DNA from: Ministeria vibrans ATCC 50519
Lineage: Eukaryota; Opisthokonta; Filasterea
Reading direction: 5' to 3'
Assembly (NCBI GenBank): GCA_943704425.1
Contig: CALSCP010000894.1
Coordinates: forward strand, 6,506-70,505
Length of the DNA: 64,000 bases
Shown: piece by piece, positions 1 to 11,400 of the stretch
Numbering within the stretch: position 1 is the first letter of the stretch
How the letters are laid out: every line of letters starts with the position of its first letter
The notes under the pieces: generated by a model
The model's database searches: none
What the model was told of the DNA's origin: nothing
What the model saw: only the letters and a program-made list of their open reading frames with translations
Program-made: the position numbers and the translations under genes

Positions 1-441
1 GGGGGGGAGGGGGGGGAGCGCTACGGTCACAGCGTTGCCAAGAGAAAAGGATGGAAGAAAATTGAATTATTGAAAATTGTTGATCTGGAAAGTATGAAAC
101 GTCAGAAATTTTTGATTGTTTTGTGACTTTGTGACAGACAATTGTGTTCCTCCATGATCGGTGACGGTGAGTGATGGAACTGATGATCCAGTTTATGTGT
201 GCAGTCACTGCAGTGTGATGTGACATGTGTTGTCGCTTTATGTTTGTCATTTGGTGAATTGTGATTGAAAGGAATCATGAATATGATCATAACAGATCAT
301 AATAAATGAAGAAAGGAAGAATCATACAAAATACAAGTGATATACAAACCATTTATTAATGATGCAGTCATTCAGTCACCTCGCAAAGACACAGTCAGAC
401 CGCCTTGCAAACTCAACCAAAACTGCCATACCACCAGTGGG

Positions 442-483
<42 letters not shown>

Positions 484-487
484 CAAC

Positions 488-524
<37 letters not shown>

Positions 525-554
525 TTAATTATTAATAATATAATATTATTATTA

Positions 555-599
<45 letters not shown>

Positions 600-767
600 G
601 TTGTTGTTGTTATTGTTGTTATTTTTGTTTGGCATTGATCATGAGTACAGCTCTCTATTCTCTATAATTAGTTTATTCCTTGATAAGAGTGAAACCAATA
701 GAAACTACTATGTTGCATTTGAGTACTATGGCTAATGTTCATGATTTTCCACGTAACAAGTAAGGGT
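1..767. other. Intergenic region with no gene seen
   Basis: AT-rich spacer downstream of the pentapeptide-repeat gene. It opens with a G-rich run and holds a large AAT/ATT microsatellite (listed separately). The only long reading frames here come from the microsatellite or are short and unlike any family I know. No gene is supported. Confidence 0.6.
443..622. repeat. AAT/ATT microsatellite arranged as a large inverted repeat
   Basis: A run of TAA trinucleotides interrupted by CAACAACAA is followed, after a short TATTAATTATTAATA-like centre near 525-555, by the complementary run of TTA trinucleotides interrupted by GTTGTTGTT. The two halves mirror each other including the interruptions, so the strand can fold into a long hairpin. 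The mirrored interruptions argue that the second half arose by inverted duplication rather than as an independent microsatellite. Confidence 0.9.
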
Positions 768-3700
768 TTATTTCCATGCAAGGTTAAAGGCGCCCGCTGT
801 GATTACACCAGCTTTGTTGACTCCCGTTGTGTTCATTGAGGAACACTGCGCGCTGGTAAAGTTGGCGTTGGAAATATCGGCGTTTGAAAAGTTGACGCCT
901 GTCAGGTTGGCATTGGTAAAGTTGGCAGAGGACAGATTAGCGCCTGAAAAATTCGCGCCAGTGAGATCCATTCCACTGAAGTCACAACCCGAAAAGTTCT
1001 GATGGATCAGGACCGTCGAGCGGAGAAACTGGGCACGAAGAATAGAGCTGGTCGTCAGAGAGGCATTGGTGAAGTTGACGCCCGTCAGATTGGCACCGTC
1101 CACTTCAGTCGTCCTGAGATTGCATCCAGTCAGGTTCGCCAAGGAGAGGTCCTTGCCGGTGAAATCACCTCCGCACAAGTTCACGTTGGTAATGATGATA
1201 CCAGCAAGGGTCCTCGCAGACGACAAAATACATCCAGAGGGAAGGGAATTGCTGAAGTTGGCGCGCGTGAGATTGGCATCGGTAAAGTTTGTGTCCGCCA
1301 ACACAGTGGAAGTGGACATGAAACGCGCGTCAGTAAGGTTTGCTCCGCTAAAGTTCGTTCCAGTCAGGTTGGCGGCTTGAAAATCAAATCCTGCCAAGGA
1401 GAGACCACTCAGGTCGGCACCTGTCAGGTTAGCACTTTTGAACAAAGCGCCATCCACGGTACAACCACGCAGCACAGCTCCCGTCAAGTTGGCACCCGAG
1501 AAGTTCTTGCCACTCAAATCCCGTCCTGAGAGATCCGCACCGGCGAAATTCAAGTACTGGAATGACTTGGCTTGCAGAAGAGTGTCAAGAGGGATGGACT
1601 TGACGTCAACAATAGCCCTGTCCAGCGTGGCGTTCTTAAAGCAAGCACCAGAGAAGACTGCCCCAGTCAGCCTCGCACTCGAAAGATTCTTCTCCGTAAA
1701 ATCACAGTTAGAGAGATCGTGTCGCGTCAGAATGACTGAGGACATGTTGCCATCGCATTGCAACACCAGCGCACGCGTGTCCAGCTTGGCACCAGTGAAG
1801 TCGGCTGAATTCACACGCGAACCGCTAAAGTTGGCGCCCATCAGTTGTGCAGCAGAGAGATCGGCAGAAGTCAACAAGGCATTCGAAAGATTGGTGTTGG
1901 TCAAATCTGCACCGTTGAGCTTCGCCGACTGCAAATTGGTACCGACCAATTTGGCATCGGACAGGACCATGTTCACCAGGATAGCATTTTGAAAGTTCTT
2001 TCCGCTTGCATCAAAGCCAGGCAGCTCGTGCGCTGTGAGGTTAACATTCGTTAGAGAAGTTGCCAGCATCAACGATTGCACATCAACCGTTGCGCCGGTC
2101 AGATTCACTTGAGCCAGTTTTGCACCCTTAAAATCCACTCCGGTCAAATTGGAGTTTGTCAAGTTCACAATCGATAGATTCTTCGATGCAAAGCTCTGTC
2201 CAGAGAAGTCTTGATTGGACAAGTCCAAGTTGGAAAGGCTGGCAGCAAGCACGAGGGATGAAGCAGGCATGTTGCGCGCTTTTCGCCAATTAAAACCGTC
2301 GATATATGCGCCAGTAAAGTTGACACCTGTTACATCCGCGTTTGAGAAAGTTGTCTGCTGGATACGCGCGCCAGAGAAATTCGCGTTGATGAGTGTCGAG
2401 TTATTAAAGACAGCGGAAAACAGCACCGCGTTGGTGAAGTTGGCGGAGTCCAGGGCAGAACCGGTGAAATTGACATTTTGGAGATCTCGGCACCGAAAGT
2501 CGGCCTTCTTCAGGTCAAGGCGGCTCAGGTTGATGCCTCGAAGCGTGGTCGCTTTTAGAATGGCCTGGATCGACACGGTGGCGCCCTCGAATTTGGTCTT
2601 GTTCAGACAACAGTTGTCAAATTTGGCATTGGACAAATCACATTCCGTCAAAATCACGCCTGACAAGTCCTTGCCAGAAAAATCGACTCCCTTGAGAATG
2701 TGTTTCGTAAGATTGACATTCATCAGAGAAGCGGCTGACATAAGAGCGGTAATGGCAACCGTTGCACCCACAAAGCTGGAATTGTTGAGAATTGCATTGG
2801 TAAAGTTGACGTTAGTGAGATCGCAATGATCGAACGACACGCCAACCATGTTGCGTCCCGAAAAGTCAGCACCAACAAGCCTCAGACCAGACAGGATGGG
2901 CTGTTTCAGCGACGACGCAGCAATAAGAGACTGGAAGGTGACATTGGTGTCGTGGAAGCTTGTGCCGTCCACTTTGGCTCCGGAAAAGTTCACACCCTGA
3001 AGATCAGCGCCGTCGAAGCGCACCTTGGAAAGATCTTTGTTGCTAAAGTCGCAATCACGCAGGTTCTGCTGTTGCAACTTCGCACCAGCAAGGGTGGAAA
3101 AGGAACTGAGAGATGGAGCAGTCAGCGTGGAGCGCTGGAAATCAACGTCGGTGCCAATCGCATCTGTCCAAGTGGCGCGGCAAAGCTGGGCGTCGCAGAG
3201 CAAGGCAGATGTGATGTTGGCGCGCGTAAAATTCGCATCGGACGCATCGACTGACCTCAATTTGGTGCCTTTGAGGATTGCGTCGGTGAAATCAATAAAC
3301 GGTGCAATGGCAGACGACAAATCGGCTGCAGAGAAGTCTGCGTTCTTAGCAAGCACATGGCTGAGAATGGCTCCGTTGAAATTGGCTTGCGACGCGTTGA
3401 CCAGAAGAAGGGTGGCACGATTCAGATTTGCTCGAGAAACACTGGCCCGCACAAGAATTGCATGTTCGAGATTGGCACCGGTGAGCACAGCATCGTCCAG
3501 AATGCTTCCAAGAAAGCTGGCGCTGACGGCCTTGACAGCCTTCATGGAGCAGCCACGCATCTTGGCGTTGGTTAAATTGGCTTCTGATAGATTGGCTCCG
3601 TCTAGATACGCCCCTTCCAGAATGGAGTCGCGCAGGTCAGCTCCTTGAAGGTTGGCGCGCGACAGGTCCCCGCCAGTAAAATTGGCGCCAGCTAAGCAAA

Positions 3701-4903
3701 CGCCAGAAAGCTGAGCACCAACAAGCGAGTAGCCGCGAAAGTCGAATCCACGTCCACTCTGTGGAGCATTAGCAAGTCGCTTCATCAGTTCCATTTGTTC
3801 CTTATCGGAGCGCACTGGCACTCCTGATTGGTCAGTTGCGGATGGAGCGTCAAGAGCCCAGTTTTTTTCAATGGAAGAGACAAGATCGCAAAGTCCTAGT
3901 TTACGAGCAAGGTGGAGGACATCATCGAGCGTTGCGCGCTTGAAGTGAAGAGCCTCAGCAGTCGGGGTGACACAAGAGTGAAACCACTGAAGAATGACTT
4001 CCAAGGCATTACTGTCGCATTGGATGAAGACCTCGTTAAGCACAGGATGGGCTTGAGAGGCATCGTTGATGATGTCACTGAGAACTGAGTACGGATAGCG
4101 TGTGAGTGTCGCACGCGCAGCTCGAAACGTGCGCCCAGTAGGAGTGTTGATTGTGATAACGTCGCTTGGTTGCGGATTGAGCGCCTTGCACTGGTCTGCC
4201 CGCTCACTTGCGCGTTTCTGATACTCCGCTTCTTCACGAGCGCGTTTCTCTTCGTCGTCAAGTCGCTGCTTTTCGGCAGTCTTCCGTGCGAGCTCTTCAA
4301 GACGTGCCGGACAAGACGCCAGATGTTGAGCAATAGAATCGCGTCGCCACACGGTGGTGTCATTGCAAGCAGTGTAACCACAGGTCATGGGCGTTGCCGG
4401 GCACACGTCTCGTGAGTGTGCAACGCAGGCGTCAAAGGTCCCCTTCCACTCGCAGCCGGTGTGGACACAACAAAAATGCGCGCAGGCGGTCCGGTGGTCT
4501 TCCAGTAGCTGTTGGCGCGATCCTATCCATTGGCAACCATGCTCTTCGTTGATGCAGCGGACGCGACACTGGTCGAGAACAGAAGCGACGACTGCAGGCG
4601 CCACTTTCGTGCTCTCAAGCGAACAGGCCGTGTCTGCGCCGGCACACTTGAACGTGTGCTCTGACAGACACTGACGGCACAACAGAGTCTCGTGTTGGCA
4701 CAGTCGAGGCTCAAACGCGACCCTCTCGCAGATTTTGCAGCGAAGTTCCGATGTGGGCGGCGTCTCGTACACAAAGGCTGTTGGGGAGAGAGGAGACAAG
4801 CAGACGAGAGGAGGTGAGAGGAGAGAGCCAAGAGAGAAGAAAGGATCGTACAAGTCGATTTCAACTTCAAGGCTTCTAAAGAAGCCTCACGAGTGCTCGG
4901 CAT
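768..4903 (-). CDS. RING/TRAF zinc finger, BTB-like, giant pentapeptide-repeat protein
   Basis: Two exons on the minus strand: 4903-4852 and 4777-768, joined across a 74-base intron (donor GTACGA, acceptor CCAACAG), giving about 1353 residues. I chose the ATG at 4903 because its frame joins in phase to exon 2; the in-frame ATG at 4853 would translate the intron. Domains: a RING-like pair starting CKIC (residues 31-34) with a CxH and CRQC; TRAF-type Cys/His fingers to about 165; a charged helical linker (about 180-215); a BTB/T1-like segment (about 220-325); then pentapeptide repeats of A(D/N)Lxx type from about 360 to the end, around a thousand residues. RING/TRAF plus BTB suggests a ubiquitin ligase or its substrate adaptor; the pentapeptide part should form a long right-handed beta-helix. 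The repeat blocks are broken by non-repeat hinges. Substrate unknown. KCTD9 is the nearest known BTB-pentapeptide design, but it has no RING/TRAF part. Confidence 0.8.
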
Positions 4904-5241
4904 TGCTCAAAGACGAATGCAGGTGTGTGATGGGATATATAGAGTAAAGAGAGAGAAGAGGAAAAAAAAAGTGATTAAATTTCATTTCTGATTTACGTCT
5001 TTTACTTGAAAAATTGTGTGTCGAAAAGTCATTCATTCGTCAACAATAATAATTATTATATATAAAAATGGCGATAAGGGCGAAGATAATTTTCGATTTG
5101 TACGTCCTCTTATCGAGACCACTCTACCGGCCGATCCATAAGAAAAGATAGACTATAAGACTAACCAACTAAACAAAAGATGTGTACTCTTTCCTTCACT
5201 CTCTCTCTCTCCTCTCTCTCAGTTTGTTGTCCCTCTCACAA
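4904..5241. promoter_or_regulatory. Spacer between mysterin 3' end and pentapeptide gene 5' end; possible TATA box
   Basis: About 340 AT-rich bases between two minus-strand genes. Read on the minus strand, CTATATATCC at about 4933-4942 lies some 30-40 bases before the start codon at 4903, so it could be a TATA-like element with a very short leader. No other gene is seen. The promoter reading is inference from position only. Confidence 0.3.
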
Positions 5242-5375
5242 TCACTCAATGTTGCTCAAAATAGTGTAAAAATGCAACGTGTGGCGCAGCTCTAGCTCAT
5301 CCGGGAAGTACTTGACGTACCAGTCGAGCGACTCGAGGTCGACGGATGCGGCATAGCCGAGATACTCTTTCAGAT

Positions 5376-5410
<35 letters not shown>

Positions 5411-8400
5411 CATCACATCATCATCATTATATTTTCTCCATCAATTTTTTTTCCTTCCTCTCTCCTCTTTCTCCCTCTGTCTGTCTTTGTTACTTACCGC
5501 CTCGGCAGGCCACGCAGGCTTGATGAGCTGCTCGGTCATAAAGTCACGCAACGTCGGCATGATGACACCTCGGTCGTAGGCAGCGGCATTGTCGCGCACA
5601 AGCGACGCAAGCTCTGGGTCAAGTTCGTCACGGTAGCGCATGGCTACGTGGTCCAAAGGTGAGCCACGACTGCGCTGCTCGAGTGCAAGGAACAGCGAGC
5701 GCAGGTGACGCAGCGCCACCGTGCGTGCAATCGTTGCCGTGCCTACCTCCGCGTCCCACACAGACCCGTCAAACAGCAGTGTGTCCACACAAAAGTCGCG
5801 CAGCAACACCTCACCGTCGAGTGCTCCCGCCGCACGACCACCCACACCCACCACAAACGAAATACAGTCTTCCAGCATCGCCATGAGCCGCGCCAGATGG
5901 TACTCAGTGTCCACTTCGGCCCAGATGGTCGCAATTGCCGCGTCACTCAGCTCCGCCTGCGCCACACGCAACTGGAGCATCCCCAGGCGACCTGTCGTCT
6001 GCATCTCCCCCAGGTACTGGAAATGACGCACCTGCACCATCACCGGTCGCTTGTCGGCCAGCAAACCGTTCGCTAGCGCCTCCTCAATCAACTGGTAGTT
6101 ATAGTCAAGCGAACCACCTTCGCCCAACGCCAGCGACTGTCGCGAAAACGAGCGCACCAAGGGAAGGAAATGCTCGGCAGCATCATACACAATCAACTGC
6201 TGTTGCACTGATGCAGTCGGCGTCAGGTACGTCACGGCAGGAATCGCATTGACCACTGGCGCCGCTTCCTCCTCTTCCTCCCCTCCCTCCTCTCCAGCGG
6301 GCCCCGCACCCCCATCGGCATCGGCATCCACGGCGCGAGCCGGCCCGTCTCTCCGCAAATGGTCGTCGTCGTTGGTCGTTGTCGTACGAAGTCGTGCCAA
6401 GACGGTATTGTGACTCGTCTGCAGCGTGTTCAGCAGTTGAATGGTGCACAGGCCCTGGGCATCCGTCTCGCCCTGGATCATTGACGGCAGCGAAAACGAC
6501 ACGGGCGTGTCCATGTCCATCCGTTTGCCGCCCGTGCCCGTCCCACTCAGGTCCACCGCACCGTCCGTGCCCAGAAACGGGTTGGCCTGGCACTCGTACA
6601 GGTTACGCACGCGCGGGAACGCCTCGTTGAACCCCACACAGAACCGCTCCAGAATTGCCAGGGCCTCGGCGCGTCGGTCGACGGGCAGTCGCTCGATCAC
6701 GTCGCGATTAGAAATCTCAAGGGCCTCCTCACGACGCACACGTCGACCACTGCCAAAGCACTCGTAGAGTATCCGATGCCATGCAAGCACATCCGCAATG
6801 TACTTGATCGTACCCAACGTCGCTTCTTCCTGCAGAAAGGCGTGCAGCAGTGGGTGCTCACGGACATTCTCGGCTCGCATTGCAAACGTGCGACGGAAGT
6901 GCACAAGCGAAACGGGCGAGCGCACACGCCACACACCCAGCATGAACTTGGTGTTGCTCGGCGACTGCGCCGGTACCGGCAGCTCCTGCACTCGCATCCA
7001 CACCTCTTCGCCCAATGCTGCACGTACACCCGCCGATAGCTGGGCCGTGGAAAGCTCGTCGCGCGCGTCCGTCAGTCGGTCGCACAAGTTTCCTGCAAAA
7101 ATCGGATCGACACAGCCCCGCTGGAAGTTCATCTCAAGCTCCGTGCGGTTGGCGGTCGTCGTGGGCGCAGCAGGAATAGTCTCAAACGACGTATACGCAT
7201 TAATAACGAGATGCAGTGCCAGAGTGAGGTCGTCATCGTTGAGGCCCGTCAGACGTCGCATGGCCAACCAATCGTCGTTGACGCGCGCGGTAATCTCTAC
7301 GGCAGCCGCATGCTGGTCCACATTGCGGCTCGTGGGATACACCAGACGGAGCGTCTGGAGGACGGAAGGAAGCGCCTGCGACTCGGGCATGCTCAAATTG
7401 ACGCGCATAAGAGAGTGGATCATAAAGCGCGTGATGCGCGTGGCCAGTCGCGACGCACCGCGCGACACGCCATCCGCATCCTTACCCAGCGTTGCATCCA
7501 CCATGTAGCCAAGGGTCACGCCACCCTGCAGATCAGCTACGGCCACGCGCTTGTTGCCCTTCGCCGCCACATGACTGCGCCCGCCAATGCGCGCGCCACA
7601 GCCCGGATGCGAGCAGCGCGACTCCTCCATGGGCAACGTGCACTCGCCCACCGTGTACAGATGGCCGTTAGGGCAGTGCCAGAAGCCCACACCATGACTC
7701 GCATTCGCAATCATGGTCAGCTCGTCGTCAAACATGGAAGGCATGTAGCGCGAGAGAAACACATCAGGTCGCACCAGCAGGTCGTACAGCCACGAGTTGG
7801 GCTTGAGCGACGCCGCAATCGCCAGGTGTGTGGTCAGCTGGTAGTGCGCCAGGCGCGCCCGCGGCGACACCTGCACCGCCGCTTGTTGCACCAACGGACA
7901 CTTGCTTGCGAGCCAGTGGAAAATGACTCGGCGACGCTCGGCGGTCTGTCGCTGCTGCACGCGATGCATAAGGAACGTCGACAGCGCCGTCCAGTTGGCC
8001 GCCACGATCGTCTCGCCATTCGCCACTCCCTCAGTATACACCGCTGCAAACAGCATCTCGTCGAGGCACGGCAAGCGCCACAGGTCCTTGATTGCCTGAT
8101 CAATGAGTCGCGTGTCGCCACCGCCAGTCAGACAAATGCGTACCGCGCCACACATACGATCGTATGGCTCACGTCCGCACAACATGGAGAAGGGGTCCAC
8201 AAGACGCTCGGCAGAGCGGGCCATCGTCGCCAGACTCGACCCCGCGTGCTCACGGTCCACCGCAAGCCAGGGAATCTCGTGCTTCTCGCGACTTACCAGA
8301 CGCAACAGGCCGTCAATGCCACCGCCATGACGCACCATTTTGCACACAAACTCACAGGCATGCTGGCCATTCGACGCACCCAAAAGTGCAGCTACAGTCG

Positions 8401-11400
8401 CATAGATAGCCTCGCGTTTCGCATCGGCAGCAGTGCCATCATCCCCATCATCCCCAAACGTAAGCAGTGAGTTAGCGTAAGCAGTCAAAGGCTGACGCAC
8501 ACGCGCCACGGCCTGCAGATACTTGGGCAACGACGTAACGGACGGTCCCGTCTCGAAAGTCTTGTCCGTGATCGTCGTCACATCTTCCTCGCTCACCTGC
8601 AACAGTCGAGCGCGTGCTGCCGCAACTGCCATTGCTGACTCGCCATTGTCCTCGTCGCTCTTCGCCTCCAAGGCATCGAGCGCCTCGCACACACCGTCTT
8701 CGTGGTGCTGCACGTACAGCTGGGCCGCGTGAACACTTCCACTGAGAATGCGCGAAAGCGTTTCCGTTTCCTCGGCACCCGTCGACAGCAGACAGTGCAG
8801 CGACACACGACGCAACGGCAAATCCGCACACGTCTTGGGCACATCCAGACCGCTGAGCTCAAGTATCTCACGGTGATCCGCGTTGTCGCATGCCACAATC
8901 GCATAAAGAATATCAAGTATAGCAGTGGACAACGCTGCGTCCCGCGGCAACTTGGACACGCCCATCTCGTGGCCAAAGACAATCTCGTGCAAGAAGCGAC
9001 GAACAAAGTTGCCAAGGCACTGCTCTTCGCTCGAGTCCGCAGCGCCCTTCTGGCCTCGCATGGGCGCCCACACTAGCGCACACTGGTCACGCACAAGGCG
9101 TACCACACTCGCAAAGTCCGTCGCACTGTTGGCATCGCACACAGCGCTCGCCGAGACCACTTGCGATACCGACTCGCTGCTCAACGACAGGTACGACGAG
9201 GGCACTGCCACCTCCTGCACATAAATACGGAGCAGGGTGATCGCAGTCCATCGCTGTGACAGCACCGCATACTGCGGATGCTTGACATCGCGCAGGTGCA
9301 AGAGCAGCGCTTCAACGTGCACGCGCAGTGACGAGATAGCATCAAGCCAGGGCGACCACATCTCCGAGGGATCGAGGGGGCTCTCGTGCACTGTGACGTG
9401 TGCACTTGTGAAGGGCGCACAACTTCCACCGGCTGCCCACGCGTGGGCAATGGAGGTGGCACGGAAGCTGAGCATCGGTCGGCTTGGCTCGTTCGTCTTG
9501 GCACGCACTGCCCTAATCTTTCGGTGGTAAGCGTCAATTTCCACGCCGTATTCGTGCAGCGCCTGCTGGTGTGCCACATGCTGAGAAATGTAAGTGGCCA
9601 ACGGTGGCAGGACGTCAATGAGCTCGTCAAAGAGCGACAAAAGCATCGACGAGACTGCATCGACACAGAGACCGCTGCCACTCAAGGTGGTGCTGCTCTG
9701 AGACGGCTCGGCACAGAACGACTCCTCAATAGCACTCCTGAGATGCACCGGGAGCGTCGGGAGACCAATTACCGACAGAATGTGCAGCAGGGAGGTCTCG
9801 TTGAGCCACACGGCCGCGTGGACACCGGCCGGAAGTTGTGACATGTCGCCCGAGACACACTGTCGCACGATTGTGGTGTAGACGCGCACAAGCTGCTCAA
9901 ATGACACGCCGGGCACGCGCGACACCGCAGTCGACACGTAGTCGTAGAGGTAGGAGTCGCCCAGAAGCTTTAAACGCGAAAACTCGAGCCACTGCGACAC
10001 AATCGACTCGCCAAAAACACGTTCACACCATTGGTGCACAAGACGCACAAGACTCGCACTACTCGAGACTGCCTGGCTCATGAGCGTTTCGCGCAGCTCG
10101 GTCGTGCTCTCAAGCGATCGAATAATCGCGTAGCTCATGGGAAAGCGCGACACGAGCGATCCATGGACGCCTGTGTTGAGCACTTCGCTCGTGAGCGCAC
10201 CAAAGTACCCCGTGCCATCGTCGTCGTCAAACGAAGCATCTTCGTCGCCACTGCCACCCGTCATGTCGTCACCCACATGGCGGTCACCATGAAAGCGCAG
10301 AAGACGTCCGCGCGATGCCATGGTGCTCATGCTAAAGAGTGCCTTGCACTCAAAGTGTGCGTACCACATCTCAATGGTCGCCTGTGAGACACTCGTCTCG
10401 TTGCCCTCGCCCTCTCCCTCAACCGGCACTAACATGGACAGACCAAAGTTGGTGTCGAGCGAACGCAGAACATGGGCAAAAGTCGACACGAGCACTGCAT
10501 CCATTGCAAGATAGAGCGACTGGCGGAAACTACCGCGCGACAAGTCGCTACAGGCGAGACGAACATGCACGTGCATTCCCGAGTGGTCCACCATACGATG
10601 CTTCTCGAGCACCGCAAGCATGGCGCGCTCGAGCACCCCGGCAAACCGGAGGTCTGCCAGCAACGCTTGAACCATGCGAATGCGACGCGAGAATGAATGC
10701 ATTGCAGGTTGCTCGCGTGCGGGACGCTCGCTGCCAAGACGGTCGCCGGGAAGCGACGCCAACGACAGCTCGGGTACCTTGCACATGGAGAGCGCCGACT
10801 GATACTGACTGTTGAGCACACGATGCATGTTGATGTGACCGCCGCTGACCAGATCAAACAGCGACTCGTGAGTCACAAGCTCCATCGTGAGCTGTCGCTT
10901 CTCCACCGTCGCCTCGTCCATCATGTTCTCCTCGCCTACGTCGTCCTGGTCGCCTGCACGCAGGTCATCGACAAACAGGTAGACCCAAGGCGCATGGAAG
11001 TCGACCAGATAGTGACGCTGACGCTGACGCACGCCCGGTGGTACATGCACGAGAAACACAATATGACGCTGCTGCTCTGCCGAGCGCACGCGCCTCGAAC
11101 CAAAATCTTCACAGTAGAGTATGCGCTGGCGCACGCAAATATGTCGTGCATGATCAATGAGAGCCTGGCCACACACAAGCGGATCGCACTGTATCACAAG
11201 CACCGAACTCTTGCTCTTGGCGTCGGGCTGACGGAAAAACTTTTGCAGATGGTCCTGCAGCTGTCCCTCGCTCGAGAGTTCCGACAGCTGCACCACCTCG
11301 TAGGTTGTGGTTGAGTGCGCACGCTCAAGCGCCAGACCAAGATGAGCCACGGGCGAACGTGTCATGGTCACAACAAGCGCACCAAGCGCACAATGCGGGT

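Noticed and set aside
405-638. Plus-strand open frame of almost pure isoleucine/valine
   Set aside because: It is a translation of the AAT/ATT microsatellite, with no non-repetitive core.
799-3648. Several plus-strand frames antisense to the pentapeptide gene
   Set aside because: Their repetitive LVKLAP-type composition is the reverse complement of the pentapeptide codons; none has its own start context or splice structure.
7211-8470. A 419-residue plus-strand frame antisense to mysterin
   Set aside because: Histidine/arginine-rich composition is a by-product of GC-rich codon usage on the other strand, where the frame matches RNF213.
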